From the NCBI GenBank assembly GCA_018402445.1, contig JAGYIT010000006.1, forward strand, positions 186,001-250,000: 64,000 bases of DNA, written 5' to 3'. Below are positions 1 through 8,968 of this stretch, piece by piece (the first letter of the stretch is position 1; each line of letters opens with the position of its first letter). The notes under the pieces were generated by a model that had not been told where the DNA came from, ran no database searches, and was given only the letters and a program-made list of their open reading frames with translations. Both the position numbers and the translations under genes were made by a program. This DNA is from Akkermansiaceae bacterium. Lineage in GTDB: Bacteria; Verrucomicrobiota; Verrucomicrobiia; Verrucomicrobiales; Akkermansiaceae.

Positions 1-1457
1 AGGATGCTGCCCCCGAAGGCGGAGAGGGCTTCTTCTAACATGCGCAGGGAGGGTAAGTCGAGGTCGTTGGTGGGCTCGTCGAGGACGATGAGGTTGCCGC
101 CGGTTTTCAGAACCTTCGCCAACATGAGTCGCGCCCGCTCGCCGCCGGAGAGGAGATCGACGCGTTCGTTGATGCGCTCGTTGTTGAACAGGAAGCGGCG
201 GAGGTAGGCGCGCGCGCCAAGGGTTTCGTTGCCGAACTGGACTTTCTCGTTGCCGTCGGAAATCTCATCCAACAGCGAGCCGGTGCCGTCGAGCTGCATG
301 CGGGTCTGGTCGATGTAATTGATTTTCACGCGTTTCCCGAGGACGGCGGAACCTTCGGTGGGCGTGAGCTGGCCGAGGCAGAGCTTGAGCAAGGTGGTTT
401 TGCCGACGCCGTTTTTGCCGACGATGCCGGTGCAGGTGCCGGGGCGGATCGAGAGATCGAGGTGGCGGAACAGCCAGCGCGGATGCTTCTCGGTGCCGAC
501 GTTGACCCCGGCTTTTTCTAGCTCGATCACGATGTTTCCGAGATCGGTGGCGGGCGGCAGGAGCAGATCCATCTCGCGTTCCTCGGGTGGGCCTTCCTGG
601 CTCTCGATTTCGTAGAAGGCGTCGAGGCGGCTCTGTTGTTTCGTGCCGCGGGCTTTGACACCGGCGCGCACCCATTCGAGCTCGGATTTCAGGAATTTCT
701 GGCGCTTTTGTTCCGATTGCTCGGCGATCTGCTGGCGGATCGCCTTGCTTTCGAGGTAGGCGGTGTAGTTACCGGGGTGGGAGAAGGCGCGGCCGCCGTC
801 GATCTCGATGATGCGGCTGGCGATCACATCGAGGAAATATCGGTCGTGCGTTACAAAGATGACGGCACCGGGGAAATTTTTCAGCACGTCCTCGAGCCAG
901 CGGATGGATTCCGCGTCGAGGTGGTTGGTCGGCTCATCTAACAGAAGTAGATCCGGCTGGCAGGCGAGTGCGCGGCAGAGGGCGACGCGGCGTTTTTCAC
1001 CGCCGGAAAGCGGGCCGGTCGGGGATTCGAGCGGCGGGGTGCCGAGGGCGTTGGAGAGCGAGAGGATGCGGGAATCGAGGTTCCAGCCGTCGGCGTGATC
1101 GATGAGTTCGAGGAAATCGTGGAGCTCGGTTTCCGTGCCGTCGCCGTTTTCGTAGCGGCGGATGGCCTCGACGATGTCCGCGGCGCCGGCGGCGATGTTT
1201 TCGTGGACGGAAAGATCGGGATCGAGCTCGAACTCCTGCGGTAGGTAACCGGTGCGGATGCCGCGGCGGAGGGAGAGTTCCCCGGAATCCGCCATGGACT
1301 CGCCGGTGAGGATTTTCAGCAAGGAGGTTTTCCCACAGCCGTTGCGCCCGACAAGGCCGACTTTTTCCCCGGCAGCGACGGCAAGAGTGACGCCGTCGAG
1401 GAGGTTCTGGTAGGAATAGGCGAGGCGGATCTCGTTGGCGGAGAGGAGGGTGGACAT
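1..1457 (-). CDS. uup: ABC-F family ATPase, Uup-like (C-terminus beyond window edge)
   Basis: Soluble duplicated ATPase of the ABC-F group; members act on ribosomes or, for Uup, in DNA/ribosome homeostasis rather than in transport. The minus frame is not in the ORF track because it runs off the edge. Reading from the ATG gives MSTLLSANEIRLAYSYQ, a first Walker A (GRNGCGKTS), a first signature (LSGGEKRR) and LLLDEPTNHLD. A charged linker follows, then a second Walker A (GKNGVGKTT), LLSGGERARL and VLDEPTNDLD. The last motif is Uup-like. No transmembrane domain is present. The start is preceded at once by a 7-nt-phased repeat. The Uup name is an inference from similarity by eye; ABC-F membership is secure. 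Confidence 0.9.
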   Translation of the reverse strand, partial: MSTLLSANEIRLAYSYQNLLDGVTLAVAAGEKVGLVGRNGCGKTSLLKILTGESMADSGELSLRRGIRTGYLPQEFELDPDLSVHENIAAGAADIVEAIRRYENGDGTETELHDFLELIDHADGWNLDSRILSLSNALGTPPLESPTGPLSGGEKRRVALCRALACQPDLLLLDEPTNHLDAESIRWLEDVLKNFPGAVIFVTHDRYFLDVIASRIIEIDGGRAFSHPGNYTAYLESKAIRQQIAEQSEQKRQKFLKSELEWVRAGVKARGTKQQSRLDAFYEIESQEGPPEEREMDLLLPPATDLGNIVIELEKAGVNVGTEKHPRWLFRHLDLSIRPGTCTGIVGKNGVGKTTLLKLCLGQLTPTEGSAVLGKRVKINYIDQTRMQLDGTGSLLDEISDGNEKVQFGNETLGARAYLRRFLFNNERINERVDLLSGGERARLMLAKVLKTGGNLIVLDEPTNDLDLPSLRMLEEALSAFGGSI

Positions 1458-1490
1458 AACTTTCAACTTTCAATTTCCAACTCTCAAGGA
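1458..1490 (-). repeat. 7-nt-phased TTGAAA-type leader repeat before uup
   Basis: Read on the gene's strand, the bases next to the start codon are AGTTGGA AATTGAA AGTTGAA AGTT followed by ATG, a degenerate repeat with a 7-nt period. It is preceded by CTTCCTTGAGA, a string also present before aroC. The role is unknown; see the finding on phased leaders. Confidence 0.7.
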
Positions 1491-1564
1491 AGAGGTTGAT
1501 TCTCCGCACGCGGATGATCGGGAACGGGCGGGAAGGGAAGGGGAAAACGGCGTGGGAGGCGAAT

Positions 1565-4500
1565 TTACGCTGCGCTCTCCGCTTCCGGCATCGGTTTCCC
1601 CGAGGGATGCCGCCACCAGATCCAGGCCTTGCCGAGGTGGGCACGGATTTCCTCCGCTGCGAGGTAGGCGCAGGGGATAAGGTAGAGGGTGATGGTGGTG
1701 GCGAAGAGGATGCCGAAGGCCAGCGAGACGGCCATGGGGATTAGGAACTGGGCTTGCAGGGAGCGGTCGAAAATGAGCGGCAGCAAACCGGCGAAGGTGG
1801 TGGCAGAGGTGAGGAAAATGGGGCGGAAGCGGCGCGCGCCGGATTGGATCACGGCCTCCCGCAAGTCCATGCCGTCGCGTACCTTGCGGTTGATGAAATC
1901 GACCATCACCAGCGAGTCGTTCACCACCACGCCGGCCAGCGCGAGGATGCCGAAGACGGAAAGATACGACGGGACGATATCGAGGATAATATGGCCGAAG
2001 AGCGCCCCGATCGCGCCAAAGGGCACCGCGAGCATCACGAAGATCGGCTGGTAGAGCGAGCGGAAGGGGATGGCGAGAAGGGCGTAGAGCGCGAAGAACA
2101 GCGCGAGGCCGCCGTAGATCGAGCGTTTTTTCGTCTCCTCATGGTCGGCGACATACCCGGCGTAGCGCCAGGATAGGTCGTGGCGGCTGTTCAGAATCCC
2201 GTCCAGCTCCGGCGAGAGGGCGCGGGAAATGGCGACCACATCGATGGTCTCATCAAGCGGGGTGGCTGTGATCGTGGTGACCTGGGAGCCGTCGATGCGC
2301 TCGATGCGGGAGCGGCCTTTTGCGAAGGTGGCGGTGGCGACGGATGCGAAAGGTGCCTCGCCGCCGGAGGGCGTGCGGATGCGGAGATCGTCGAGGGTGG
2401 AGAGGGATTCGCGTAGCTCACGCGGCATGCGGATCATCACCCGGATGTCGTCCCTGTCACGCTGCACGCGCTGCGCCTGCTCGCCGAAAAACGCGCCGCG
2501 CACCTGCCGGGAAAGATCGAGCTGGGTGAGTCCCAGCGCCTCGCCCTCGGGGCGTATTGTGATTAGCAGCTCGTCGGTGGAGCCGCCGGAATCGCTGTAG
2601 GCGCTCTCGATCCCGTCGTAGGACTCCAGAAGCGCCTCCACCTCGCGGACTACCTCGTCCTTTTCCTCCCCGTCCCGCCCGCGGATCTCCACGCTCAGTG
2701 ACGCCATCTCATCATCGGAACCCATGCGGTGCCCGCGGTCGCCGGAGATGTAAAAGCTCTGCACGTCCGGCATCTCGCCGACAAGTTCCGTCCACCGCGC
2801 GGCGATCTCTGAGTTCTTCGGCCCGGGCACGGAGCGGTCTTTCGGATCGGTGATGCCGATGACGATAAAGCCGGTGCGGGCATCCACGCCGTTGCGGTGC
2901 GGAAAGCCTCCGCCGCTGGCCAGCACATCGGTGATGAAGGACTCGCCGGTCACGGGATCGGAGAACTCCTTTTTGAGCTGCGGTAGGAAGGAGGCGACGT
3001 AATCCGCGCGCACCCAGGTCTCCGGCACCTGGCTGTCAACGGGCATGCGGATCATCGCGAAGATGCGGTTGCGGTCGATGGACGGCATGTTCACGAAGCC
3101 CATCCGCCCGGAGGTGAAATAGCCGACCGAGGCCATGGCCAGCGCGAGGAAGAGCGCGAGCGTGACGTAGCGGTGTCGGGTGGCGGTGCGCAGGGTCGGC
3201 TCGTAGCATTTCTCCACGAACCGCTCGAGGCTGTCGGCGATCTTTTTCTGGAAACGCTCGAAGGCGTTGAGCCTTTTGCGGCCCACCTTGACGTATTTCA
3301 GGTGGCAGGGCAGCGCGAGCTTGCTCTCGATGAGCGAGAAAACCAGCACCGCGGCGACCACCGGCGGGATCTGTTTGGTGAAGGAGCCGTAGAAGCCGTC
3401 GAAAAACATCAGCGGCACGAACGCGACGATAGTGGTCAGGATGCCGAAGGTGACAGGTGTTGCGACCTCCACCGTGCCCTCCGTGGCGGCCTCCAGCGGC
3501 TCCATGCCTTCCTTGAGCTTGATATAGACGTTTTCCGCCGTGACGATCGCGTCGTCCACCACCAGCCCCAGCACGATGATGAAGCCGAAGATCGACATCA
3601 CGTTGGCGGTGATGTCGAGGTAGGGCATGATGATGAAGCCCCCGGCGAAGGCGACGGGAATCCCGAGCACGACCCAAAATGCCAGCATCGGCCGCAGGAA
3701 TAGCCCGAGCAGGATCAGGACGAGCAAGCCCCCTTGCAGCATGGAATTGAACAGTGTGCCGAGCCGCCCCTCCAGCTCCTCCGAGGAATCGTCCCACGCA
3801 TGGACGGTGATCCCCTGCGGGAAACGCTCCCGGGCACCTGCGACATAGTTTTTCACGCTCTGCGCGATCCCCAGCGCGTTCTCATCGCCAAGCCGCAGCA
3901 CCTCCACCAGCAGGCAGGGCTTACCGTTGAACTCCATGATCTTGGTGTTCTCCTCGAAGCCGTCGGAAACCTTCGCCACATTGCTGAGCGTGACCTCCGA
4001 GCCGTTGCGGTTGGTGATCACGATTTTCTCGAAATCCGCGCGGTCGTAAGCCTGTCCCTTGGAGCGAATCGTAAGCGCGCCTTCGTCTGTCTGGATGCGT
4101 CCGGCGGGCAAGTCCATGGACGAACGTCGGATCGCCTCGCTAAGATCCGCGAAGGTCAGGCCGAAATCACGCAGGCGGCGCGGATCCGCCTCGATGGCGA
4201 TCTCAAGCGGCGAGTTTCCCAGCACCTTGGCTTGCGAGATGCCCTGGATCGCGATCAGGTCATCACGGACGGTGCGCGCAGCGCGCAGCAGATCCGCCTC
4301 GCTCATGTCGCCGCAGACGGCCACCTTGATGACATCGAACCACTGCGCGCTGTCCGGGATCGAGACGGTGGGCGGCTCGATCTCGTTGGGAAAGGAGCTG
4401 ATCCTGCTCACCCGGGTTTTGACCTGTTCCTCGAGTGCTTTCAGGTTTCGCTTCGACGTGGAATAGACGATCACACGGCCGGCTCCGCTGTCGGCACGGG

Positions 4501-4741
4501 ATTCCACGGAATCCACCCCTGATAAGCCCTCCAGAGCAGCCTCGATGGGCAGGATCACCGCCTTTTCCACATCCGCCGGGCTACCTCCCCGGTAGGTGAC
4601 ATGGATGCGGATTTCGTTTGTCTCCCACGCGGGCTGCACCTCCAGGGCGACCTTTTCCTTTACCGACCACACGCCCCAAGCCAAGATCCCGAAGAGCAGG
4701 AAATTGGCGGCGATGTCGTTTCGGGCGAACCAGCGGATCAT
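1565..4741 (-). CDS. RND family efflux transporter, AcrB/HAE1-like inner-membrane pump
   Basis: Proton-driven inner-membrane pump subunit that normally works with a periplasmic adaptor and an outer-membrane channel. At 1058 aa it has the full RND length. The start MIRWFARNDIAANFLL carries the first membrane helix, followed by a periplasmic porter region. A helix bundle near residues 330-480 includes the intramembrane acidic pair in GLVVDDAIV. A second loop and a second bundle (near 860-1030) follow, as expected for the duplicated fold. No adaptor or TolC-type gene is next to it: uup lies downstream and the upstream genes are divergent. The partners must be elsewhere, so the substrate is unknown. 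Confidence 0.93.
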   Translation of the reverse strand: MIRWFARNDIAANFLLFGILAWGVWSVKEKVALEVQPAWETNEIRIHVTYRGGSPADVEKAVILPIEAALEGLSGVDSVESRADSGAGRVIVYSTSKRNLKALEEQVKTRVSRISSFPNEIEPPTVSIPDSAQWFDVIKVAVCGDMSEADLLRAARTVRDDLIAIQGISQAKVLGNSPLEIAIEADPRRLRDFGLTFADLSEAIRRSSMDLPAGRIQTDEGALTIRSKGQAYDRADFEKIVITNRNGSEVTLSNVAKVSDGFEENTKIMEFNGKPCLLVEVLRLGDENALGIAQSVKNYVAGARERFPQGITVHAWDDSSEELEGRLGTLFNSMLQGGLLVLILLGLFLRPMLAFWVVLGIPVAFAGGFIIMPYLDITANVMSIFGFIIVLGLVVDDAIVTAENVYIKLKEGMEPLEAATEGTVEVATPVTFGILTTIVAFVPLMFFDGFYGSFTKQIPPVVAAVLVFSLIESKLALPCHLKYVKVGRKRLNAFERFQKKIADSLERFVEKCYEPTLRTATRHRYVTLALFLALAMASVGYFTSGRMGFVNMPSIDRNRIFAMIRMPVDSQVPETWVRADYVASFLPQLKKEFSDPVTGESFITDVLASGGGFPHRNGVDARTGFIVIGITDPKDRSVPGPKNSEIAARWTELVGEMPDVQSFYISGDRGHRMGSDDEMASLSVEIRGRDGEEKDEVVREVEALLESYDGIESAYSDSGGSTDELLITIRPEGEALGLTQLDLSRQVRGAFFGEQAQRVQRDRDDIRVMIRMPRELRESLSTLDDLRIRTPSGGEAPFASVATATFAKGRSRIERIDGSQVTTITATPLDETIDVVAISRALSPELDGILNSRHDLSWRYAGYVADHEETKKRSIYGGLALFFALYALLAIPFRSLYQPIFVMLAVPFGAIGALFGHIILDIVPSYLSVFGILALAGVVVNDSLVMVDFINRKVRDGMDLREAVIQSGARRFRPIFLTSATTFAGLLPLIFDRSLQAQFLIPMAVSLAFGILFATTITLYLIPCAYLAAEEIRAHLGKAWIWWRHPSGKPMPEAESAA

Positions 4742-4813
4742 GGGTTGGGCGGCAGTCTAGGGGCGGAACCAAGGATCAACAACCCCAGGATTTCCTCGCC
4801 GGGAGTCCAGGGC

Positions 4814-4828
4814 GCGCGGTCACCGCGC
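4814..4828. promoter_or_regulatory. Short perfect palindrome in the divergent RND/DUF2256 gap
   Basis: GCGCGGT-C-ACCGCGC is a 7-bp inverted repeat around one base, 73 bp upstream of the RND pump start. Position and symmetry fit a dimeric repressor operator. In GC-rich DNA such a palindrome can also occur by chance, and no regulator gene is adjacent. Confidence 0.2.
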
Positions 4829-4943
4829 ACGACGGCTCCCCGCTTCGCGGAAGGTTGTATCCCCTTGCTGGCCAGTGCTGCGCATCACTGCGCGGATCAT
4901 GCGCGGGATTTGCGCGATGGCGGAAAGCGGCGATGCTTCCTTT

Positions 4944-5087
4944 ATGCCGAAACACGTGGGAAAAGCGGACTTGCCGCAGAAGATTTGTGCCGCGTGCGGG
5001 CGGCCTTTTGCGTGGAGGAAAAAATGGGAGAAGGTCTGGGAGCAGGTGAGGTATTGCTCAGAACGGTGCCGGAGGGAGCGGAAGTGA
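4944..5087 (+). CDS. DUF2256 family small zinc-binding protein
   Basis: A 47-aa protein matching the DUF2256 pattern: [19 protein letters not shown], then a [12 protein letters not shown] tail, with two CxxC/CxxxC-type cysteine pairs suited to one zinc. The family's function is not established, although members often sit near photolyase or cryptochrome genes; none is visible here. I chose the ATG giving [12 protein letters not shown] because family members begin shortly before the LPxKxC segment. An in-frame ATG 27 nt upstream is equally possible, and no good Shine-Dalgarno sequence decides between them. Confidence 0.75.
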   Translation: MPKHVGKADLPQKICAACGRPFAWRKKWEKVWEQVRYCSERCRRERK

Positions 5088-5176
5088 TTTCAGCGCGAAG
5101 GTGTAAAAGGCAACAAGTCAGCCATGGGGATGATCTACACCACCCCGCCGATGGTCACGGCGAGCACGTTGATGGC

Positions 5177-5890
5177 ATGAGTGAAGCAGGCCGCCAGGCG
5201 GCGTGCATCGCACGGCTTGCGATTGACTACGCGTATCCCGCGCAAAGGGCGCATTTTCGTGTGGCGCTACGGCGGGATGGCATTGAGTTTTGGCGTCGAA
5301 TGCTCCAGCGATTACCCTTTTCCCACGAAGGCACCGACGGCGATATCCGGCGGCTGCGGATGTTGCTGGGGGAGGTGTTTTCGCTGGCCGGGCTGCGTTT
5401 TTCCGGGAAATGCGCGGTGCTGAACCTCGCCTGCGGGCGGGCGGATGAGACGGGCGCGCTGGCCGCGGCGCTGGCTCCGGCGGAGATCGGGTTTTACCTC
5501 GGCATGGATCTGCGGGCGGATGCCATCGGGGAGGCGGGGAAACGCTGGGAACTGCCGGGCGGGGAAATCCATTTCCGCGAAGGCAACGCGGCGGCGATCG
5601 GTCGGATGGAGGGGCTGCCGGAGTTCGATTTGGTTTTCATCCGCCATCAGAACTATTGGCACGAGCCGCTGGTATGGGAGGGCATCCTGGAGGAGGCGCT
5701 GGCCGCGCTCAAGGACGGCGGCCATCTCGTATGCACGTCGTACTTCGATCTCGAGCATGAGCTCATCCTCGCAAGCATGAGGGCGCGCGGTGCGAGGGTG
5801 CTGGCGAACGTCCGGCACGCCGCCTCCCGCCCGCTGCCGGATGCGGAGGGGAAAAGTGTCGACCGTTGGGTGGCGGTGTTCGGGAAGTGA
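5177..5890 (+). CDS. Class I SAM-dependent methyltransferase-like protein
   Basis: A 237-aa protein with a Rossmann-type methyltransferase core. AVLNLACGRADETG fits motif I (usually VLDLGCG), GFYLGMDLRADAI fits the acidic motif after strand 2, and FDLVFIRHQNYWHEP fits motif IV. A DGGHLVCTSY segment follows. The substrate cannot be told. The continuous frame extends upstream to 4601, but that part lies antisense to the RND start and over DUF2256 and has no protein-like character. I therefore use the ATG of MSEAGRQAACIARL. The start is uncertain. Confidence 0.7.
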   Translation: MSEAGRQAACIARLAIDYAYPAQRAHFRVALRRDGIEFWRRMLQRLPFSHEGTDGDIRRLRMLLGEVFSLAGLRFSGKCAVLNLACGRADETGALAAALAPAEIGFYLGMDLRADAIGEAGKRWELPGGEIHFREGNAAAIGRMEGLPEFDLVFIRHQNYWHEPLVWEGILEEALAALKDGGHLVCTSYFDLEHELILASMRARGARVLANVRHAASRPLPDAEGKSVDRWVAVFGK

Positions 5891-5970
5891 AGTGGAGGGC
5901 AAAAACCATCCCCGCCAGTTTGCCGAAAAATCGGCTCTCCAATGCCGCCGCGTTGCGATAACCGTTGCTC

Positions 5971-6495
5971 ATGTCCGAGGAGATCACGCTTTATGAATCG
6001 AAATGGCTGGGCCTTTACCGCATCGGCCATTGGGACTTCGCGCGCCGCCCGAACTCGGATGCCTGCGTGGGCATCCTCGCGATCACGGACAGCGACGAGA
6101 TCGTGCTGGTGGAGCAGTTCCGCATTCCGGTGGGGAAACGGGTCATCGAGATCCCGGCGGGCCTTGTGGGCGACGAGGAGGAGCATCGCGGGGAAAGCCT
6201 GGCCGATACCGCCGCGCGGGAGCTGATGGAGGAAACGGGTTACTGCGCGGCACGCGTGGATCCGCTGCTCTCCTCGCCGACTTCCGCCGGAATGACGCCG
6301 GAGTTCACCCATCTTTTCCTAGCCACCGGCCTGAGCCGCGAGACGGAGGGCGGCGGCATATCGGGGGAAGACATCACCGTGCACCATGTGCCGCTCGCAG
6401 GGCTGAGGGATTTCCTGGCCGGAAAAATGACGGAAGGTCTCGCGGTGGATTTTAAGATCCACGCGGCTCTAGCGGCGGCGAGGATCGCGTTCTAG
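5971..6495 (+). CDS. NUDIX hydrolase, ADP-ribose pyrophosphatase-like
   Basis: Cytoplasmic nucleoside-diphosphate-sugar hydrolase. The Nudix box is present near residues 70-92 as GESLADTAARELMEETGY, with the REx2EE catalytic core. The preceding VLVEQFRIPVGKRVIEIPAG is the typical upstream strand pair of ADP-ribose pyrophosphatases. SAGMTPEFTHLFLATGL after the box also fits that subgroup. The ORF track begins at a TTG two codons upstream; I prefer the ATG giving MSEEITLYESKW. The exact substrate is inferred from the subgroup pattern only. Confidence 0.88.
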   Translation: MSEEITLYESKWLGLYRIGHWDFARRPNSDACVGILAITDSDEIVLVEQFRIPVGKRVIEIPAGLVGDEEEHRGESLADTAARELMEETGYCAARVDPLLSSPTSAGMTPEFTHLFLATGLSRETEGGGISGEDITVHHVPLAGLRDFLAGKMTEGLAVDFKIHAALAAARIAF

Positions 6496-6515
6496 GACTC
6501 GCGGGAAGAACATTT

Positions 6516-7262
6516 TCATAGTCCGAGCGAATTCCGAATTTTTGGATCCTTTAGCGCCTCCGAAAGCAGGGGATGGCGGAGGAGGGTGCTGAAGCGGCCA
6601 TCGCGCGCGAGGTTCAGCAGCTCGGGATCATCGACGATGATCGCTCGGGGATAGGGCCTGCCGGTTTCGGGATTGATCACGGGTTCGAGAGGCTTTGCGG
6701 AGCCTGCGGCGATCATTTTTGCCAGCCGCAGGCGCGGCTCGCTGGCCATAGGATCGAGCCAAGACATGAGTTTTTCCGGGATGGCAGAAGTGAGGGATTT
6801 TTTCATTTCCCCGGCCCAACTTGGATGCACGGAATTCCGGATTTCTGCCACAGATCCGGCATGGTGGATGAAGGTGGCAGCCACGAGGAACAACATTATG
6901 GCGGGTATGAGGGTGGCGATAAGCCGGAAAACAAGCTGCCCGCCGGAGCGCGGCGCGATATCCTCACGGGTTTGGGGAACTGGCGCACGGAAAAAGCCGA
7001 TCACTTTCCGGAGGACAAGCAAGGTGGCGAGGAACGATGCGATCGGCAGGCCGGTTGCGACGATCTCTGAGGGCTTCCCGAACCAATCGATGGCCAGCGA
7101 GGGTGCCTGTTGCCAGACGCGGAAGCCGACCCATGCGCTTAGCGTGAGGCACGCGACGTTGACGATGGTTCGCGCGATCCCGCGCAGAAGCATGTATCCC
7201 GCGCAGCATCCGAAGATGACGAGGGCGGCCGTTCCGAGCGAGATTTCCGGAAGAGTCTCCAT
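6516..7262 (-). CDS. CvpA-like multi-spanning membrane protein, function unknown
   Basis: A 248-aa protein starting METLPEISLGTAALVIFG. Hydrophobic stretches near residues 8-25, 28-48, 68-85 and 110-135 suggest about four membrane helices, followed by a soluble tail of about 110 residues containing LLRHPLLSEALKDPKIRNSL. Topology and size recall the CvpA family, but I cannot see a diagnostic motif. The start follows the aroC stop as TGA-G-ATG, so translation is probably coupled to aroC. The ORF track's longer start reads through aroC and is rejected. Confidence 0.6.
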   Translation of the reverse strand: METLPEISLGTAALVIFGCCAGYMLLRGIARTIVNVACLTLSAWVGFRVWQQAPSLAIDWFGKPSEIVATGLPIASFLATLLVLRKVIGFFRAPVPQTREDIAPRSGGQLVFRLIATLIPAIMLFLVAATFIHHAGSVAEIRNSVHPSWAGEMKKSLTSAIPEKLMSWLDPMASEPRLRLAKMIAAGSAKPLEPVINPETGRPYPRAIIVDDPELLNLARDGRFSTLLRHPLLSEALKDPKIRNSLGL

Positions 7263-7263
7263 C

Positions 7264-8352
7264 TCAGGGAAGCGGACGGATCGCGCGCTGGCGGAGGAAA
7301 TGATCGGTGAGGACGAGGGTGGCCATGGCTTCGACGATGGGCACCGCGCGCGGCAGGACGCAGGCATCGTGGCGGCCTTTTCCTTGGAGGGTGGTGTTCT
7401 CGCCGGTTTCCGTCACGGTATCCTGCGTGGAGATGATCGTGGCGGTGGGCTTGAAGGCGACGCGGAACACGATGTCCTCGCCGTTGGAAATGCCGCCCTG
7501 CACGCCGCCGGAGCGGTTCGTCCGCGTGCGGATTTTGCCCTCGCGCATCTCGAAGGGATCGTTGTGCTCTTTTCCGGTCAGCAAGGTTCCCTGGAAGCCG
7601 GAGCCGATCTCGAAACCTTTCGTCGCCGGGATGGAAAGCATGGCTTTCGCGAGATCCGCCTCTAGCTTGTCGAAAATCGGTTCGCCGATGCCAGCGGGGC
7701 AATGCCGGATCACGCACTCGATGATGCCGCCCACCGAGTTCCCGTCGGAGCGGATTTTCTTGATGTGGTTGATCATCGTATCGACGACCTTCGGATCGCC
7801 GGTGCGGACGATGTTCGATTCCACATGTTGCGCGGTGATGGTCGCGGGATCGACGTTGGCGTGGATGTGCTGGATCGTGCTGACCCATGCGATGATCTCG
7901 ATGCCGGGGCAAAGGGTGGCGAGAACCTGTTTCGCGACGGCGGCGGCGGCTACGCGTCCTATCGTCTCGCGGGCAGAGGCGCGCCCGCCACCGGATTGGG
8001 CGCGGATGCCGTATTTCGCGTCGTAGGTGAAATCGGCGTGGGAAGGGCGGTATTTCACGGCCATCTCCTCGTAGGCGGAGGGGCGCTGGTCGGTGTTGCG
8101 GACGAGGATGGAAATGGGAGTGCCGAGCGTCTTGCCGTCCTGGATGCCGGAGAGAATCTCGGCCACGTCCGCCTCCTTGCGCGGAGTGACGATCTCGGAC
8201 TGGCCGGGGCGGCGGCGGTCAAGCTCGCGCTGGATGTCTATTTGGGAAACCGGAATGGATGGCGGGCAGCCGTCGATGATCACACCGACCCCTCCGCCGT
8301 GGGATTCGCCATAGGTGTGGATGCGGAAAATTTGGCCGTGGGTGGATGACAT
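7264..8352 (-). CDS. aroC: Chorismate synthase
   Basis: Converts 5-enolpyruvylshikimate-3-phosphate to chorismate, the last shikimate step, using reduced FMN. The 362-aa length fits the family. Signature segments are visible: [19 protein letters not shown] near the start, the RADFTY-like segment [22 protein letters not shown], and [13 protein letters not shown] near residue 290. The start [17 protein letters not shown] is chosen over one three codons upstream. A 7-nt-phased repeat abuts the start codon. The CvpA-like gene follows without a gap. Confidence 0.97.
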   Translation of the reverse strand: MSSTHGQIFRIHTYGESHGGGVGVIIDGCPPSIPVSQIDIQRELDRRRPGQSEIVTPRKEADVAEILSGIQDGKTLGTPISILVRNTDQRPSAYEEMAVKYRPSHADFTYDAKYGIRAQSGGGRASARETIGRVAAAAVAKQVLATLCPGIEIIAWVSTIQHIHANVDPATITAQHVESNIVRTGDPKVVDTMINHIKKIRSDGNSVGGIIECVIRHCPAGIGEPIFDKLEADLAKAMLSIPATKGFEIGSGFQGTLLTGKEHNDPFEMREGKIRTRTNRSGGVQGGISNGEDIVFRVAFKPTATIISTQDTVTETGENTTLQGKGRHDACVLPRAVPIVEAMATLVLTDHFLRQRAIRPLP

Positions 8353-8385
8353 AAATCTCAAATTTCAAATTTCAAGTCTCAAGGA
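8353..8385 (-). repeat. 7-nt-phased leader repeat before aroC
   Basis: On the coding strand the start codon is preceded by ACTTGAA ATTTGAA ATTTGAG ATTT, a 7-nt-phased repeat, with CTTCCTTGAGA just upstream. The layout matches the leader of uup: same flank, same period, same contact with the ATG. Confidence 0.75.
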
Positions 8386-8394
8386 AGAGGAGCA

Positions 8395-8874
8395 TCAATC
8401 GAGGTGTTTCGCGAGCTTGTGGGGGATGAGGAAGCGGAGGGTGGCTCGTGGGGTGGGCGGGCGCAGGTCGAGGCAGGTGACGGAACCTTTGCGGACTTCC
8501 ACGCAATCCGCCGTCGTACCCAGGCAGCGCTCGATGAGGCGGGAGAAATCCGGTTCGTGGCCTACGATCATGATGCACTCGAAATCGGGGAAATGGCCGA
8601 GTTCCGCGAGCGCGGTTTCCGGCGACATGCCGCAGGCGAGCCAGTTTAGCAAGATCGGGCCGGGCATCCCGGCGGCGGCGGTGAAGGTGATGGCGGTTTG
8701 CTTGGCGCGGATGACCGGGCTGCTCAGGACGAGATCCGGCAACAGATCCGCCGCCGCGAGGATGCGCGCCGCGTGCCGCGCCTGCTCGTGGCCTTTCTCC
8801 TCCAGCTCGCGCGAGAAATCCCCGCCCGCGGAGCAGTCCTCGGCCTTGCCGTGTCGGAGTAGGAGAAGTTGCAT
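8395..8874 (-). CDS. sixA: Phosphohistidine phosphatase SixA-like
   Basis: A 159-aa histidine phosphatase with MQLLLLRHGKAED at the N-terminus (catalytic RHG) and a second catalytic histidine in IMIVGHEPDFS near residue 110. LVLSSPVIRAKQTA in between is the usual phosphate-pocket arginine segment. SixA proteins remove phosphate from histidine of phosphotransfer domains; short proteins of this type also include general phosphatases, so the substrate is inferred. It lies between fabG and aroC on the same strand, with a tandem 7-mer directly before the start. Confidence 0.85.
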   Translation of the reverse strand: MQLLLLRHGKAEDCSAGGDFSRELEEKGHEQARHAARILAAADLLPDLVLSSPVIRAKQTAITFTAAAGMPGPILLNWLACGMSPETALAELGHFPDFECIMIVGHEPDFSRLIERCLGTTADCVEVRKGSVTCLDLRPPTPRATLRFLIPHKLAKHLD

Positions 8875-8958
8875 TTCGTTATTGGTTATTGGTTATTGGT
8901 TAATTAGGGAAGATTCGGCTTGGGGAAACGGATAACTTCTAACAAATCACTTCTAACG
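8875..8958 (-). repeat. Two 7-nt-phased repeat blocks between fabG and sixA
   Basis: Read on the minus strand, the block next to the sixA start is ACCAATA repeated three times. Nearer fabG is GTTAGAA GTGATTT GTTAGAA GTTATCC, a 14-nt (2x7) period. The sequence differs from the TTGAAA-type leaders but the phase is the same. No terminator is visible in this gap. Confidence 0.65.
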
Positions 8959-8968
8959 GCGCGAAGCG

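Noticed and set aside
4601-5176. N-terminal extension of the 429-aa frame of the methyltransferase
   Set aside because: It runs antisense over the RND pump start and through DUF2256 in another frame and has no conserved content.
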